From the NCBI GenBank assembly GCA_017448545.1, contig JAFSLH010000013.1:1-64000 (forward strand): a DNA stretch of 64,000 nucleotides, written 5' to 3'. Below the pieces are notes generated by a model, which made no database searches, had not been told where the DNA came from, and worked only from the letters and a program-made list of their open reading frames with translations. A program made the translations under genes and the position numbers. This DNA comes from Clostridia bacterium (GTDB taxonomy: Bacteria; Bacillota; Clostridia; Christensenellales; CAG-138). This document shows positions 46,831 to 55,230 of the stretch, piece after piece (positions within the stretch are counted from its first letter, which is position 1; each line of letters opens with the position of its first letter).

Positions 46831-47244
46831 TCAGAATACAATCGTCCCGGTCTTGAGATCGCAATAGTATTCCGCTTTCTCGCACTTGAATTTCAGGACG
46901 CAATAATCGGGGTCCGTCACACCCTGTCGATAAAACAGTTTGTCGCCGGGCCGCCAGACGGATTCCTTGGTCGACTGATCGGTACAGATTTCCATCTCCC
47001 CGAAGATGCCGACGCCCTGATATCGGAAAAGTCCGCGTTTATAGAAATACACGCACGCCTTGTTGTTTTCGGTATACTGCCGAATCTTTTTGGAGGAAGT
47101 ATTCGTCGAAAAATAGAGCTCGTTTCCCTCGATCTTTCGCGGCGCGAGCATCGCCCGCACAACCGGATACCCCTGCTCGTTGACAGATGCCAGAAACGCC
47201 GTCTTCTGTTTCGCAATAAAGTTGAAAACTTCTGCCTTTTCCAT
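46831..47244 (-). CDS. Pyridoxamine 5'-phosphate oxidase-like flavin-binding protein
   Basis: 137 residues from ATG 47244, which has AGAGGAG about 8 nt upstream; the open frame reaches 47394 without a better start. The flavin split-barrel pattern is clear: FLASVNEQGYPVVRAML, LYFSTNTSSKKIRQ, then NKACVYFYK. Members bind FMN, F420 or haem, so the cofactor and substrate remain open. It lies 45 bp after a lipoprotein gene. Confidence 0.75.
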   Translation of the reverse strand: MEKAEVFNFIAKQKTAFLASVNEQGYPVVRAMLAPRKIEGNELYFSTNTSSKKIRQYTENNKACVYFYKRGLFRYQGVGIFGEMEICTDQSTKESVWRPGDKLFYRQGVTDPDYCVLKFKCEKAEYYCDLKTGTIVF

Positions 47245-47288
47245 GCTGCATTTCTCCTCTTTGTATGGCGTGAAATATCCTGTTTGAA

Positions 47289-47912
47289 TTACCCCACCTT
47301 GCAGCCGCCCCATTCCACAACCGTAAAGCCGGTTCGTTCCGGCGTTACGATCGTCTGCGGCTCGATTGCAACCGGCGTGTCCAGCGCTTTCCACGCCATA
47401 AAGACGCGGATCAGGGTTTCGGGCTCCGGCGAAAGGATCAGTTTCGCATTGTCCGTGTAGGCTTCTGACTGGAAGGAAATCAGATTATAGGGATTCCCCT
47501 GCATCTGCGGCAGCCAATAAATGATGAACTCATTCGCTTCGCGTTCATTCAGTCCGAGGCGCAATAAGGTCTCCGCAAGGAAGTCGGCAACACGATCGCC
47601 TTCGACGCAGAATCCTTGCGAGAAATCGAACGAAGCGTCGATTTCGCCCTCCCAGTACAGCGCATAATACGTTTTTCCGTCCTGCGAAACCAGCGTACCG
47701 TCCGGATATGCAAGATAGTTTTGCCATCCGTACTCCCCATGTTCCGGATAGGCGCACGTCAGCCGTCCGTTCAATTCCAGCTTTGCGCTGACGACCGTTT
47801 CCTCCTCCGGATAGAAATACAGAATCGGTTTTTCAGGCGCCGGATAGCATGTACAACCAATGAGCAACATGCAGAAAGCGCCAAGAAGCAAGACAAGAAT
47901 ACGTTTTTTCAT
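47289..47912 (-). CDS. Conserved lipoprotein of unknown function
   Basis: 207 residues with a lipoprotein signal (LLIGC, lipidated Cys20). The body carries KPILYFYPEEETVVSAKL, then LAYPDGTLVSQDGKTYYALYWEG, a pattern I recall from uncharacterised Firmicute surface proteins. It should be tethered to the outer face of the membrane. AGGAG precedes the ATG. Confidence 0.7.
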   Translation of the reverse strand: MKKRILVLLLGAFCMLLIGCTCYPAPEKPILYFYPEEETVVSAKLELNGRLTCAYPEHGEYGWQNYLAYPDGTLVSQDGKTYYALYWEGEIDASFDFSQGFCVEGDRVADFLAETLLRLGLNEREANEFIIYWLPQMQGNPYNLISFQSEAYTDNAKLILSPEPETLIRVFMAWKALDTPVAIEPQTIVTPERTGFTVVEWGGCKVG

Positions 47913-47983
47913 GGTTTCTCCTTTGCATCGAACATTCGTGATGGATTCTTTTCGGAAAACGAAGTTTTCCCAAAATCATTCCC

Positions 47984-49150
47984 TTACACAATCGGAATCT
48001 TGATCGTCATATCGGACAGCGGATAGGTCGCGCAGGCGTGGACGTAATCGAACTCCCTGTCCGCGGCGCGGCGGCCGTCGTTTTCCGGACAGACATAGTA
48101 CTTTCCCTGCAGGACTTTCGTGCGGCAGAACCCGCAGGCCCCGCTGCGGCAATCGGTCAGCAAAAGGATGCCGGCGCGTTCACACGCAACAACCAGCGAT
48201 TCGCTCGCCTTCGCCGGGATCACGTCCCGGTGGACGCCGCGCACAACTGTCAGCTGATACGTCTCGTTTTTCTGTTCCGCCGGATACCCCGCCGCCTGTG
48301 CGATGTCTGTCGGCTGTCCGGTCACTTCGGCCCGAATGCGCCGTGCCGGAACGCCGCACGCTTTCAGCTCTTCCCGCAGGCCCTGCACCGTTTCCTGCGG
48401 ACCGCAGAGGAAATAACTCGTGTCGCCCTCGCTGAACTGTCGAATGCAGTCCGCCGACAACCGTCCGTCTGCGTCACGGTCTTCCGGCCGTACATACACG
48501 ACGCGGACGCGACCGCAGGCAAGCGCATCCAGTTCGTCCTTGCGGATAATGTCCTCCGTCGAAGCGTCGTACAGAATCGTCAGATCCGCATCCAGCGTCC
48601 CGTTTCGGATCTCCTTTGCCATCGACAGGAACGGCGTAACCCCGACGCCGACCGCGAGTCCGACGATCCGTTTCGCGTCGCGCAGCGGCTCATAGAAAAA
48701 CTGCCCGTGGCCCATGCTCCCCTGCAGCCGGTCGCCGACCTGCAGCCGGTCGTTGACGTAGTCGGAAACCAACCCGTCGGCCTTGCGACGCACGGTAATC
48801 TCCACGTACCCCGGCTCCCGACGCGCTTCAAACGGCGCGGAGCAGATCGAATACGGGCGGCAAAGAACATGCCCATCCAACACAAACGCAAGGGAAATGA
48901 ACTGTCCGGCATAGAACGGCGGCAGCTTTCCGCCGCCTGCTTTTTGCAGCCGCACCGTTTTCGCCGTCGGCCCGGCGGATCGGATTTCCGTCACGACCAA
49001 ACGGAGTACGCTCGGGTGCCATTCCTCGGCCACCGCGCCGATCGGGTCGAACGTGTCCGCTACAAGCGAAGCCGAACGCATCGCGCCGAGCCGCGCTTTG
49101 GTGACGCGCGACGCCCCGCCGATATCCTGCAACAGTCCTTTGATCTTCAT
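47984..49150 (-). CDS. Flavin-dependent oxidoreductase with C-terminal [2Fe-2S] ferredoxin domain
   Basis: 388 residues. After a 45-residue N-terminal extension comes a ferredoxin-NADP reductase-like module: FAD-binding RPYSICSAP (about 98-106), NAD(P)-binding GVGVTPFLSM and CGPQETVQ. A plant-type ferredoxin domain ends the chain, with CX4CX2C in CRSGACGFC and the fourth Cys in HACATYP. Such reductases pass electrons from NAD(P)H through FAD to the iron-sulfur cluster and a partner; the partner is unknown. AAAGGAG precedes the ATG. Confidence 0.8.
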   Translation of the reverse strand: MKIKGLLQDIGGASRVTKARLGAMRSASLVADTFDPIGAVAEEWHPSVLRLVVTEIRSAGPTAKTVRLQKAGGGKLPPFYAGQFISLAFVLDGHVLCRPYSICSAPFEARREPGYVEITVRRKADGLVSDYVNDRLQVGDRLQGSMGHGQFFYEPLRDAKRIVGLAVGVGVTPFLSMAKEIRNGTLDADLTILYDASTEDIIRKDELDALACGRVRVVYVRPEDRDADGRLSADCIRQFSEGDTSYFLCGPQETVQGLREELKACGVPARRIRAEVTGQPTDIAQAAGYPAEQKNETYQLTVVRGVHRDVIPAKASESLVVACERAGILLLTDCRSGACGFCRTKVLQGKYYVCPENDGRRAADREFDYVHACATYPLSDMTIKIPIV

Positions 49151-49174
49151 TCTGTCTCTCCTTTCGACTGCAAA

Positions 49175-49199
49175 CTGTAACCTGTCATCTGTAACCTGT
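49175..49199 (-). repeat. Short direct repeat upstream of the oxidoreductase gene
   Basis: CTGTAACCTGT occurs at 49175-49185 and 49189-49199, a 14-bp period, 24 bp before the start codon. It could be a regulator site or a small slippage product. Confidence 0.4.
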
Positions 49200-49263
49200 A
49201 AACCGAAAAATGTCCCGCTTGTGAACCGCCCGTGAACCTTCTGTTACACATTCTTTACGTGTC

Positions 49264-49292
49264 TTGCGCGGCGCAAGGCGGCATGGTACAAT
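49264..49292 (+). promoter_or_regulatory. Promoter of the small RNA
   Basis: TTGCGC (49264-49269), 17-bp spacer, TACAAT (49287-49292), on the strand opposite to both flanking genes. Confidence 0.55.
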
Positions 49293-49298
49293 GCAATC

Positions 49299-49473
49299 GT
49301 GAGCAGCGATGGGTCTTCCCCGCCGCACAACGCCTGTGGGCAGTTGCCATCCGTGACAATTTGCCTCCATTCTTCGGTGATTGCTCACAGGCGGTCTCAC
49401 GCGAGCGCGACCCGCGCACCCACCACCGTTGCGTCCATGTATTTCCGTGCCGGAGCATTGTCTCCGGTTTTTT
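49299..49473 (+). ncRNA. Candidate small RNA, about 175 nt, class not recognised
   Basis: It starts about 7 nt after a good -10 box and ends in a canonical terminator, on the strand opposite to both flanking genes. No convincing reading frame with a ribosome binding site is present. GTGAGCA at 49299-49305 can pair with TGCTCAC at 49382-49388, giving a long closing helix, and the 3' part is GC-rich with several palindromes (GCGCGACCCGCGC). Length fits 6S RNA, but I cannot confirm the 6S central bubble; SRP, RNase P and tmRNA signatures are absent. Confidence 0.5.
49450..49473 (+). terminator. Terminator of the small RNA
   Basis: CCGGAG-CATTGT-CTCCGG followed by six T. Read on the other strand there is no U-tract, so it does not serve nagA. 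Confidence 0.85.
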
Positions 49474-49478
49474 GTTGT

Positions 49479-50600
49479 TCAAAGGAACGTACCGCCGAGC
49501 GCGACGCGGCGCAGGCGCAGGTCCTGATCGCAAACGAGGAAGTCCGCCGCCTTGCCGACTTCGATCGAGCCGATGCGATCATAGAGCCCGAGCTGCCGCG
49601 CGGGAACGGCGGTCGCCGCCCGGATTGCCGCTGCTTCGGGAATGCCGAAGCGGATGGCGCGCCGCATGCACGCAAACAGATTCGTCGCCGATCCGGCAAG
49701 CGTGCCGTCCGAAAGCCGCGCGACGCCGTCGGCAAGGACGATCGGCTGTCCGCCGAGCGAATATGCGCCGTCCGGCATCCCGCAGCACCGCAGCGCGTCG
49801 GACGCCAGACAAATCCGGTCGGGAAACAGCCGGAACGCCATACGGACGGCGCTCGGATGCACGTGAAACCCGTCTGCAATCAGCTCCGCTACGACGGAAT
49901 CGGTTTCGCTTGCCGCGCCGATCACGCCGGGCGCGCGGTGATGGATCGGCGGCATCGCGTTGAACAGGTGTGTTAGGTGCGTTGCGCCGGCGGCAAAGAA
50001 CGCCTTCGCCGTGTCGTAATCCGCATCCGTGTGCGCCGCGGAGACCGTACAATGTCCGGAAACCGTTTTCGCAAACGCGATCGCGCCCGGAAGCTCCGGC
50101 GCGACGTCAACGATCCGAATCCGGTTGCCGCTTGCCGCCTGCAGCTCTGCGAACAGATCCGCATCCGGCTGCCGCAAATACATACCGTTCTGCGCCCCTT
50201 TGCGCCGCTCGGACAAAAAAGGGCCCTCCATGTGCGCGCCCGCGATCCGCGCTTCGCCCGCCGTCGGGTGCTCTGCAGCGTCCCGGATTGCCGCAAGCGC
50301 GTCCGAAAGCGCAGCGAGCGGCGTCGTGGTCGTCGTCGGCGCAAAGGAAGTGATTCCGTGCGCGGCAAGGTACGCGGCAATCCTGTGCAGCCCGGCAGGG
50401 TCGCCGTCGGAGCAATCCGCGCCCATGCAGCCGTGGACGTGCAGGTCAACGAGCCCCGGCAATACTTTCGCCCCAGCAAGGTCGACGCCGTCCGCGCCGT
50501 CGGTATCCGGCAATATGGCCGCAAATACCCCGTTCTCTGCCCGAAACGCACAGCGCCGGAATCCGTCCGGCAAAAACACATCGGCATTGGTATACAGCAT
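49479..50600 (-). CDS. nagA: N-acetylglucosamine-6-phosphate deacetylase
   Basis: 373 residues from ATG 50600, which has AAAGGAG about 6-7 nt upstream. Amidohydrolase fold: metal-site DLHVHG (His54, His56), the metal Glu in HMEGPFL, HLTHLFNAM with the metal His, and the catalytic Asp in LASDALR. It removes the acetyl group from GlcNAc-6-phosphate, yielding GlcN-6-phosphate for nagB or wall synthesis. No nagB is next to it. An extended -10 TGGTACAAT lies 28 bp upstream. Its 3' end abuts the small RNA terminator. Confidence 0.88.
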   Translation of the reverse strand: MLYTNADVFLPDGFRRCAFRAENGVFAAILPDTDGADGVDLAGAKVLPGLVDLHVHGCMGADCSDGDPAGLHRIAAYLAAHGITSFAPTTTTTPLAALSDALAAIRDAAEHPTAGEARIAGAHMEGPFLSERRKGAQNGMYLRQPDADLFAELQAASGNRIRIVDVAPELPGAIAFAKTVSGHCTVSAAHTDADYDTAKAFFAAGATHLTHLFNAMPPIHHRAPGVIGAASETDSVVAELIADGFHVHPSAVRMAFRLFPDRICLASDALRCCGMPDGAYSLGGQPIVLADGVARLSDGTLAGSATNLFACMRRAIRFGIPEAAAIRAATAVPARQLGLYDRIGSIEVGKAADFLVCDQDLRLRRVALGGTFL

Positions 50601-50674
50601 GGCGCGCTCCTTTCCGCTTGACAGCATGATTGTACCACACAGCTGCGAAAAAGGAAAGCGGACAGTCGCCGCTA

Positions 50675-50703
50675 TTGACAGCCGACCGAAAAAATCTTAT
50701 AAT
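50675..50703 (+). promoter_or_regulatory. Promoter of the ABC exporter operon
   Basis: TTGACA (50675-50680), 17-bp spacer, TATAAT (50698-50703): perfect consensus, 80 bp before the ATG. Confidence 0.8.
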
Positions 50704-50713
50704 TCAATCGTTA

Positions 50714-50734
50714 TGTAACACTTGTTGCATTACA
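50714..50734. promoter_or_regulatory. Inverted-repeat operator candidate
   Basis: TGTAA (50714-50718) and TTACA (50730-50734) are symmetric around 11 bp, directly over the predicted transcription start. A GntR- or MarR-like repressor could bind there; none is encoded next to it. Confidence 0.35.
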
Positions 50735-50784
50735 AATCGGAGGGGGCCGCGCCCCTTCCCGCATGCAGGAAAGGAACGAACAAT

Positions 50785-51492
50785 ATGCTGAAGATTGAAC
50801 ATCTTACGAAGCGCTACGGCAAGAAAACGGCTGTGGACGATCTGTCGCTGCACATTCAGCCGGGCGAGATTTACGGGTTTATCGGCCACAACGGCGCGGG
50901 AAAAACCACGACGCTCAAAAGCGTCGTCGGCATTCTGCAGTTCGATGCGGGGCAGATTTTCATTGACGGAGACTCGATTCGGGACAATCCGCTCGAATGC
51001 AAGCGCAAGCTGGCCTATATCCCGGACAATCCGGATCTGTACGACTACATGAGCGGCGTCAAGTTCCTGCACTTTATCGCGGACGTGTACGGCATTCCGA
51101 CCGCCGTCCGGCAGGAGCGCATTCAGAAATACGCCGAGCTTCTGGAGCTGACCGGCGACCTCGGGCAGCCGATCTCCGCGTATTCGCACGGCATGAAGCA
51201 AAAGTTGGCCGTCATCGCCGCGTGGCTGCACGCCCCGAAGCTGATCGTCATGGACGAACCGTTTGTCGGTCTCGATCCGAAGGCCTCGCATCTGCTCAAG
51301 GAAATGATGCGCGAGCATTGCGATAACGGCGGCGCGATCTTTTTCTCGACGCATGTTCTGGAAGTCGCGGAAAAGCTGTGCGACAAGGTTGCGATCATCA
51401 AGCAGGGCCGGTTGATCAAGGCCGGCACGATGGAAGAAGTGAAGGGCGACGACAGCCTGGAAGAAGTCTTCCTGGAGCTGGAGGCGGAATAA
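50785..51492 (+). CDS. ABC transporter ATP-binding protein
   Basis: 235 residues. Walker A GHNGAGKTT (34-42), a signature variant YSHGMKQKL in place of LSGGQ, Walker B LIVMDEP and the switch His in STHVLEV. I use ATG 50785 with AAAGGAAC upstream. It powers the membrane protein encoded one base downstream. The SHGMKQ signature is usual for ABC-2-type exporters of drugs, peptides or lipids. Confidence 0.88.
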   Translation: MLKIEHLTKRYGKKTAVDDLSLHIQPGEIYGFIGHNGAGKTTTLKSVVGILQFDAGQIFIDGDSIRDNPLECKRKLAYIPDNPDLYDYMSGVKFLHFIADVYGIPTAVRQERIQKYAELLELTGDLGQPISAYSHGMKQKLAVIAAWLHAPKLIVMDEPFVGLDPKASHLLKEMMREHCDNGGAIFFSTHVLEVAEKLCDKVAIIKQGRLIKAGTMEEVKGDDSLEEVFLELEAE

Positions 51493-53091
51493 ATGCTGTG
51501 GCTCCTTTTGAAAAAGCAGTTCACGGAGGTCTTTCGCAGCTACTTCTTTGACGCGAAAAAGAACCGGATGCGCTCCAAGGGCGCGATCGTCGCATGGTTC
51601 ATCTTCTTTTTCGCCATCATCGTCGGCATGCTCGGCGGGATGTTCACCGTCCTCTCCGTGACGCTGAGTCTCGGCCTCTCCGAAGTCGGGATGAACTGGC
51701 TGTACTTTTTGCTGCTGTGCGGCATTGCCATCGTGCTCGGCGCGTTCGGCAGCGTGTTCAACACGTTCTCCGGCCTGTACTGCGCCAAGGACAACGATCT
51801 GCTGCTGTCGCTGCCGATTCCGGTGCGCACGATCATCGCTTCGCGGCTTCTCAACGTGTATCTGCTCGGCACGCTGTACGCGTCGACCGTGCTGGTCCCG
51901 ATGCTGGCCGTTTACTGGATCGTCAACGGCATCACCTTTGCGCGGCTGATCTGCGGTCTGCTGCTGTACTGCATCGTGACCGTGACCGTGCTGCTTCTCT
52001 CCTGCGGCCTCGGCTGGGTGCTCGCAAAAATCAGCGTGAAGCTGAAACGCAAGAGCTTTCTGACCGTATTCATCGCGCTGCTCGGCATCGGCGCCTACTA
52101 CTTCGTGTATTTCAAGGCGCAGGACATGATCCGCGATCTGATTGCCAACGCGGAGCAGTACGGCGCAAGCATCAAAAGCGGCGCGTATGCGCTTTACCTG
52201 TTCGGCCGGATCGGCGAGGGCGACTGGCTTGCCGCCGCGATCTTCACCGCCGCCGCGGCGCTGCTGACCGCGCTGATCTGGATTCTGCTTTCCCGGAGCT
52301 TCCTGGGCATTGCGACAGCGTCCGGAACCGTGGACAAGGTGCGCTACGTCGAACGGCGCGTGAAGCGGAAGGGCGTGTTCGCCGCAATCCTCGGCAAGGA
52401 ATTCGGCCGTTTCACGTCCAGTCCGAACTACATGCTGAACTGCGGTCTCGGCGTTCTCCTTTTACCGGCCGCCGGCGTCGCGTTCCTGATTATGGGACGG
52501 ACGGTTTTCGAAGCCCTGAACGGCGCTTTGGCCGTCATCCCCGGTTCCGTGACCGTTCTGCTCTGCTTCGCGCTCTGTCTGCTTTCTTCGATGAACGACA
52601 TGGCCTCCCCCTCCGTCTCGCTGGAGGGCAAGAGCCTTTGGATTCCGCAATCCCTGCCGGTCGCGGCAAAGACGGTGCTTCGCGCAAAGGCCTCCGTGCA
52701 ATTGCTGCTCACCTGTGTGCCGATGCTGTTTGCGTCCGTCTGCGTCGCGATTGTGCTTCCCGTTTCGATCCCCGAAAAGCTGGCGGTTCTCGTGACGCCG
52801 GTCGTTTACGCGGCTTTCTCGGCCATCGCCGCCACGGCTGTCGGCGTAAAGATGCCGATGCTGAACTGGACGAACGAGCTGTATCCGATCAAGCAAAGCG
52901 GCGCGGTCGCCATTGCTCTGTTCGGCAGCTGGCTCCTCTGCGCGGTATTCGGCGGACTGTATTTTCTCGTCGGGTTCCTGCTCGGCGCGCCGCTGTATCT
53001 GCTGGTCTGCACCGTTCTGTTCGGCACGGCGGCGCTGCTCCTGCTGCGCTGGCTCGACACCAAAGGCGCGCGCATCTTTGCGGCGCTGTAA
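51493..53091 (+). CDS. ABC-2-type exporter membrane protein
   Basis: 532 residues, with about twelve hydrophobic segments in two halves around a cytoplasmic basic region (VERRVKRKGVFAAILGKEFGRF). The pair LLLSLPIPVRTIIASRLL and KSLWIPQSLPVAAKTVLRAKA in the two halves marks the large Firmicute ABC-2 permease type. The start follows the ATPase stop at once, so translation is coupled. The cargo is unknown. Confidence 0.8.
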   Translation: MLWLLLKKQFTEVFRSYFFDAKKNRMRSKGAIVAWFIFFFAIIVGMLGGMFTVLSVTLSLGLSEVGMNWLYFLLLCGIAIVLGAFGSVFNTFSGLYCAKDNDLLLSLPIPVRTIIASRLLNVYLLGTLYASTVLVPMLAVYWIVNGITFARLICGLLLYCIVTVTVLLLSCGLGWVLAKISVKLKRKSFLTVFIALLGIGAYYFVYFKAQDMIRDLIANAEQYGASIKSGAYALYLFGRIGEGDWLAAAIFTAAAALLTALIWILLSRSFLGIATASGTVDKVRYVERRVKRKGVFAAILGKEFGRFTSSPNYMLNCGLGVLLLPAAGVAFLIMGRTVFEALNGALAVIPGSVTVLLCFALCLLSSMNDMASPSVSLEGKSLWIPQSLPVAAKTVLRAKASVQLLLTCVPMLFASVCVAIVLPVSIPEKLAVLVTPVVYAAFSAIAATAVGVKMPMLNWTNELYPIKQSGAVAIALFGSWLLCAVFGGLYFLVGFLLGAPLYLLVCTVLFGTAALLLLRWLDTKGARIFAAL

Positions 53092-53106
53092 AACGCCTGT
53101 CATCAA

Positions 53107-53141
53107 AACAGCCATGGACAATTGCCCATGGTTGTTTTTTT
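53107..53141 (+). terminator. Terminator of the ABC operon
   Basis: AACAGCCATGG pairs with CCATGGTTGTT, followed by a T7 tract. Confidence 0.85.
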
Positions 53142-53165
53142 ACGATTCTGTTGTCACGGCAGGTG

Positions 53166-53330
53166 TCAGCCGCGCGGTGAGAAGCTGCCGCAAAAGCTCT
53201 CGCCGGTCGTTCCCGAAAAGCTCCGATGCGTCGGGCGCACCGTGATGCTGTTCAATCTGCAAAAGTTTCCGCTGCCGTGAAAGACGCAATTATTCACTTC
53301 ACAGCCGATCGTCTGCGTTCCGTAATCCAT
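53166..53330 (-). CDS. DUF1540 domain protein
   Basis: 54 residues from ATG 53330 with AAAAGGAG upstream. The core IGCEVNNCVFHGSGNFC, then LNSITV, is the DUF1540 cysteine pattern (CxVxNCxxHxxGNxC), likely a small metal-binding protein. The final Cys is in ESFCGSF, shifted slightly from the usual TxCxTF. It follows aspS in reverse order and stands alone. Confidence 0.75.
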   Translation of the reverse strand: MDYGTQTIGCEVNNCVFHGSGNFCRLNSITVRPTHRSFSGTTGESFCGSFSPRG

Positions 53331-53383
53331 TTGGGTTTCTCCTTTTTTCGGTAGTATGTGCGCATCCTGCGATTCCATACAGC

Positions 53384-53417
53384 AAAATACGGCTTGCCAA
53401 AGTGCGGCAAGCCGTAT
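53384..53417 (-). terminator. Terminator of the hisS-aspS operon
   Basis: ATACGGCTTGCC and GGCAAGCCGTAT, 12-bp perfect arms with 7-nt loop; the minus-strand transcript ends in a short T-run. Confidence 0.75.
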
Positions 53418-53430
53418 CGGATGGGTTCGA

Positions 53431-55215
53431 TTATTCTCTTTCCGTGACTGCGATGTGCAGTTCACGCAGCTGCTTTTCGTCCACGGGATCCGGCGCGTTC
53501 GTCAGCGGGCAGGACGCGTTCTGCACCTTCGGGAACGCGATGACGTCGCGGATCGACGGCGTGCCGCAGATCAGCATCGCCAGCCGGTCGAGACCGTACG
53601 CCATTCCGCCGTGCGGCGGCGTGCCGTACTTCAGCGCTTCGAGCAGGAACTTGAACCGTGCTTCGGCCTGCTCATGCGTCAGACCGATCACCTCGAACAT
53701 CTTTGCCTGCAGCTCGGACGAATGGATTCGGATCGAGCCGCCGCCGATCTCGTTGCCGTTCAGGACGATATCGTACGCCTTTGCGCGAACGGCGCCGGGG
53801 TCGGTATCGAGCAGCGGAATGTCCTCGGTCATCGGGCTCGTGAACGGATGGTGCATGGCGACGAAGCGTTCTTCCTCTTCGCTCCATTCGAGCTGCGGAA
53901 ACTCGGTAACCCAAAGCAGATTGTACTTCCCTTCCGGGATCAGGTTCAGCTTGTCCGCCAGCTTCAGACGCAGCGCGCCGAGCGCCTGCCAGACGACGTT
54001 GTTCTTATCCGCGACGATGAACAGCACGTCGCCCTGCGCAAAGTCGGCCGCCGCGGCGATCGCCTTGATTTCGTCCTCGGTCAGGAACTTGGCGATCGGG
54101 GACTGCAATCCCTCTTCCTTCCAGTTCATCCACGCAAGCCCCTTGGCGCGATACGTCTTGACGAACTCGCCGAGCGCGTCGATTTCCTTGCGGCTGAACT
54201 GCTTGGAAGCGCCCTTCGCCACCACGCCGCGGACGCTGCCGCCGTTTGCCAGCGCGTTCTGGAACACGGAAAAGCCGCAGTTCTTCACGGCGTCGGACAG
54301 GTCCTTCAGTTCCATGTCGAAGCGCGTATCGGGCTTGTCGGAACCGTACCGGTTCATCGCGTCGATCCACTTGATGCGCGGCAGCGGAAGCTGTACGTCG
54401 TAATTGAGCGTTTCCTTGAACAGACGCTTCAAGAAGCCCTCGTTCATCGTCATAACGTCGTCTTCTTCGACGAACGACATCTCCAGGTCGATCTGCGTGA
54501 AGTCCGGCTGCCGGTCGGCGCGGAGGTCCTCATCGCGGAAGCAGCGCGCAATCTGAATGTAGCGGTCGAAACCGGACAGCATCAGAAGCTGCTTGAACAG
54601 CTGCGGGCTCTGCGGCAGCGCGTAGAACGCGCCGGGATGGACGCGGCTCGGCACCAGATAGTCGCGCGCGCCTTCGGGCGTGCTCTTGGTCAGCACCGGC
54701 GTTTCGATATCGATGAACCCGTTTTCGTTGAAGTAGTTCCGCGCAATGTTGGCGATTTTGCTGCGCATGATCAGATTCTTCTGCATGCACGGACGGCGCA
54801 GGTCGAGATAGCGGTATTTGAGCCGCAAAAGCTCGGACGCGTTGCACGCGTCGCTCGTGTCGATCGGCGGCGTTTCGGCGTCGGACAGGATCTTGAATTC
54901 CTTCACGAGCACTTCGACCTCGCCGGTCGGCATGTTCGGATTGATCGCCGCGCGAACGGCAAGCGTTCCGCGCACGGCAAGCACGTATTCCGAGCGGATC
55001 GACGAAGCGCGGGCGTAGTCTTCCGCCGACAGCGTTCCCTGATCAAACACGACCTGCATCAGGCCGGAACGGTCGCGCAGCTGCACAAAGATCAGCGCGC
55101 CGAGATCGCGGCGAACGTTCACCCAGCCCATCAAAGTCACTTCCCTGCCCGCGTCGGCTCTGCCGAGCTCCGCGCAATAGCAGGTGCGTTTCCAGCCGTT
55201 CAAAAACTCTCCCAT
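53431..55215 (-). CDS. aspS: Aspartate-tRNA ligase
   Basis: 594 residues, the normal length for bacterial AspRS. OB-fold anticodon domain at the start (VTLMGWVNVRRDLG), class II motif 2 FRDEDLRADRQPDFTQ, the bacterial GAD insert in the middle, and motif 3 GGMAYGLDRLAML near the end. It charges tRNA-Asp; whether it also charges tRNA-Asn depends on an AsnRS elsewhere. It starts 15 bp after hisS and shares its T-box leader. Confidence 0.95.
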   Translation of the reverse strand: MGEFLNGWKRTCYCAELGRADAGREVTLMGWVNVRRDLGALIFVQLRDRSGLMQVVFDQGTLSAEDYARASSIRSEYVLAVRGTLAVRAAINPNMPTGEVEVLVKEFKILSDAETPPIDTSDACNASELLRLKYRYLDLRRPCMQKNLIMRSKIANIARNYFNENGFIDIETPVLTKSTPEGARDYLVPSRVHPGAFYALPQSPQLFKQLLMLSGFDRYIQIARCFRDEDLRADRQPDFTQIDLEMSFVEEDDVMTMNEGFLKRLFKETLNYDVQLPLPRIKWIDAMNRYGSDKPDTRFDMELKDLSDAVKNCGFSVFQNALANGGSVRGVVAKGASKQFSRKEIDALGEFVKTYRAKGLAWMNWKEEGLQSPIAKFLTEDEIKAIAAAADFAQGDVLFIVADKNNVVWQALGALRLKLADKLNLIPEGKYNLLWVTEFPQLEWSEEEERFVAMHHPFTSPMTEDIPLLDTDPGAVRAKAYDIVLNGNEIGGGSIRIHSSELQAKMFEVIGLTHEQAEARFKFLLEALKYGTPPHGGMAYGLDRLAMLICGTPSIRDVIAFPKVQNASCPLTNAPDPVDEKQLRELHIAVTERE

Positions 55216-55230
55216 ACTGTTACCTCTCCG

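Noticed and set aside
49450..49473. Terminator of nagA
   Set aside because: The U-tract is on the plus strand only, so it ends the small RNA and not the minus-strand nagA transcript.
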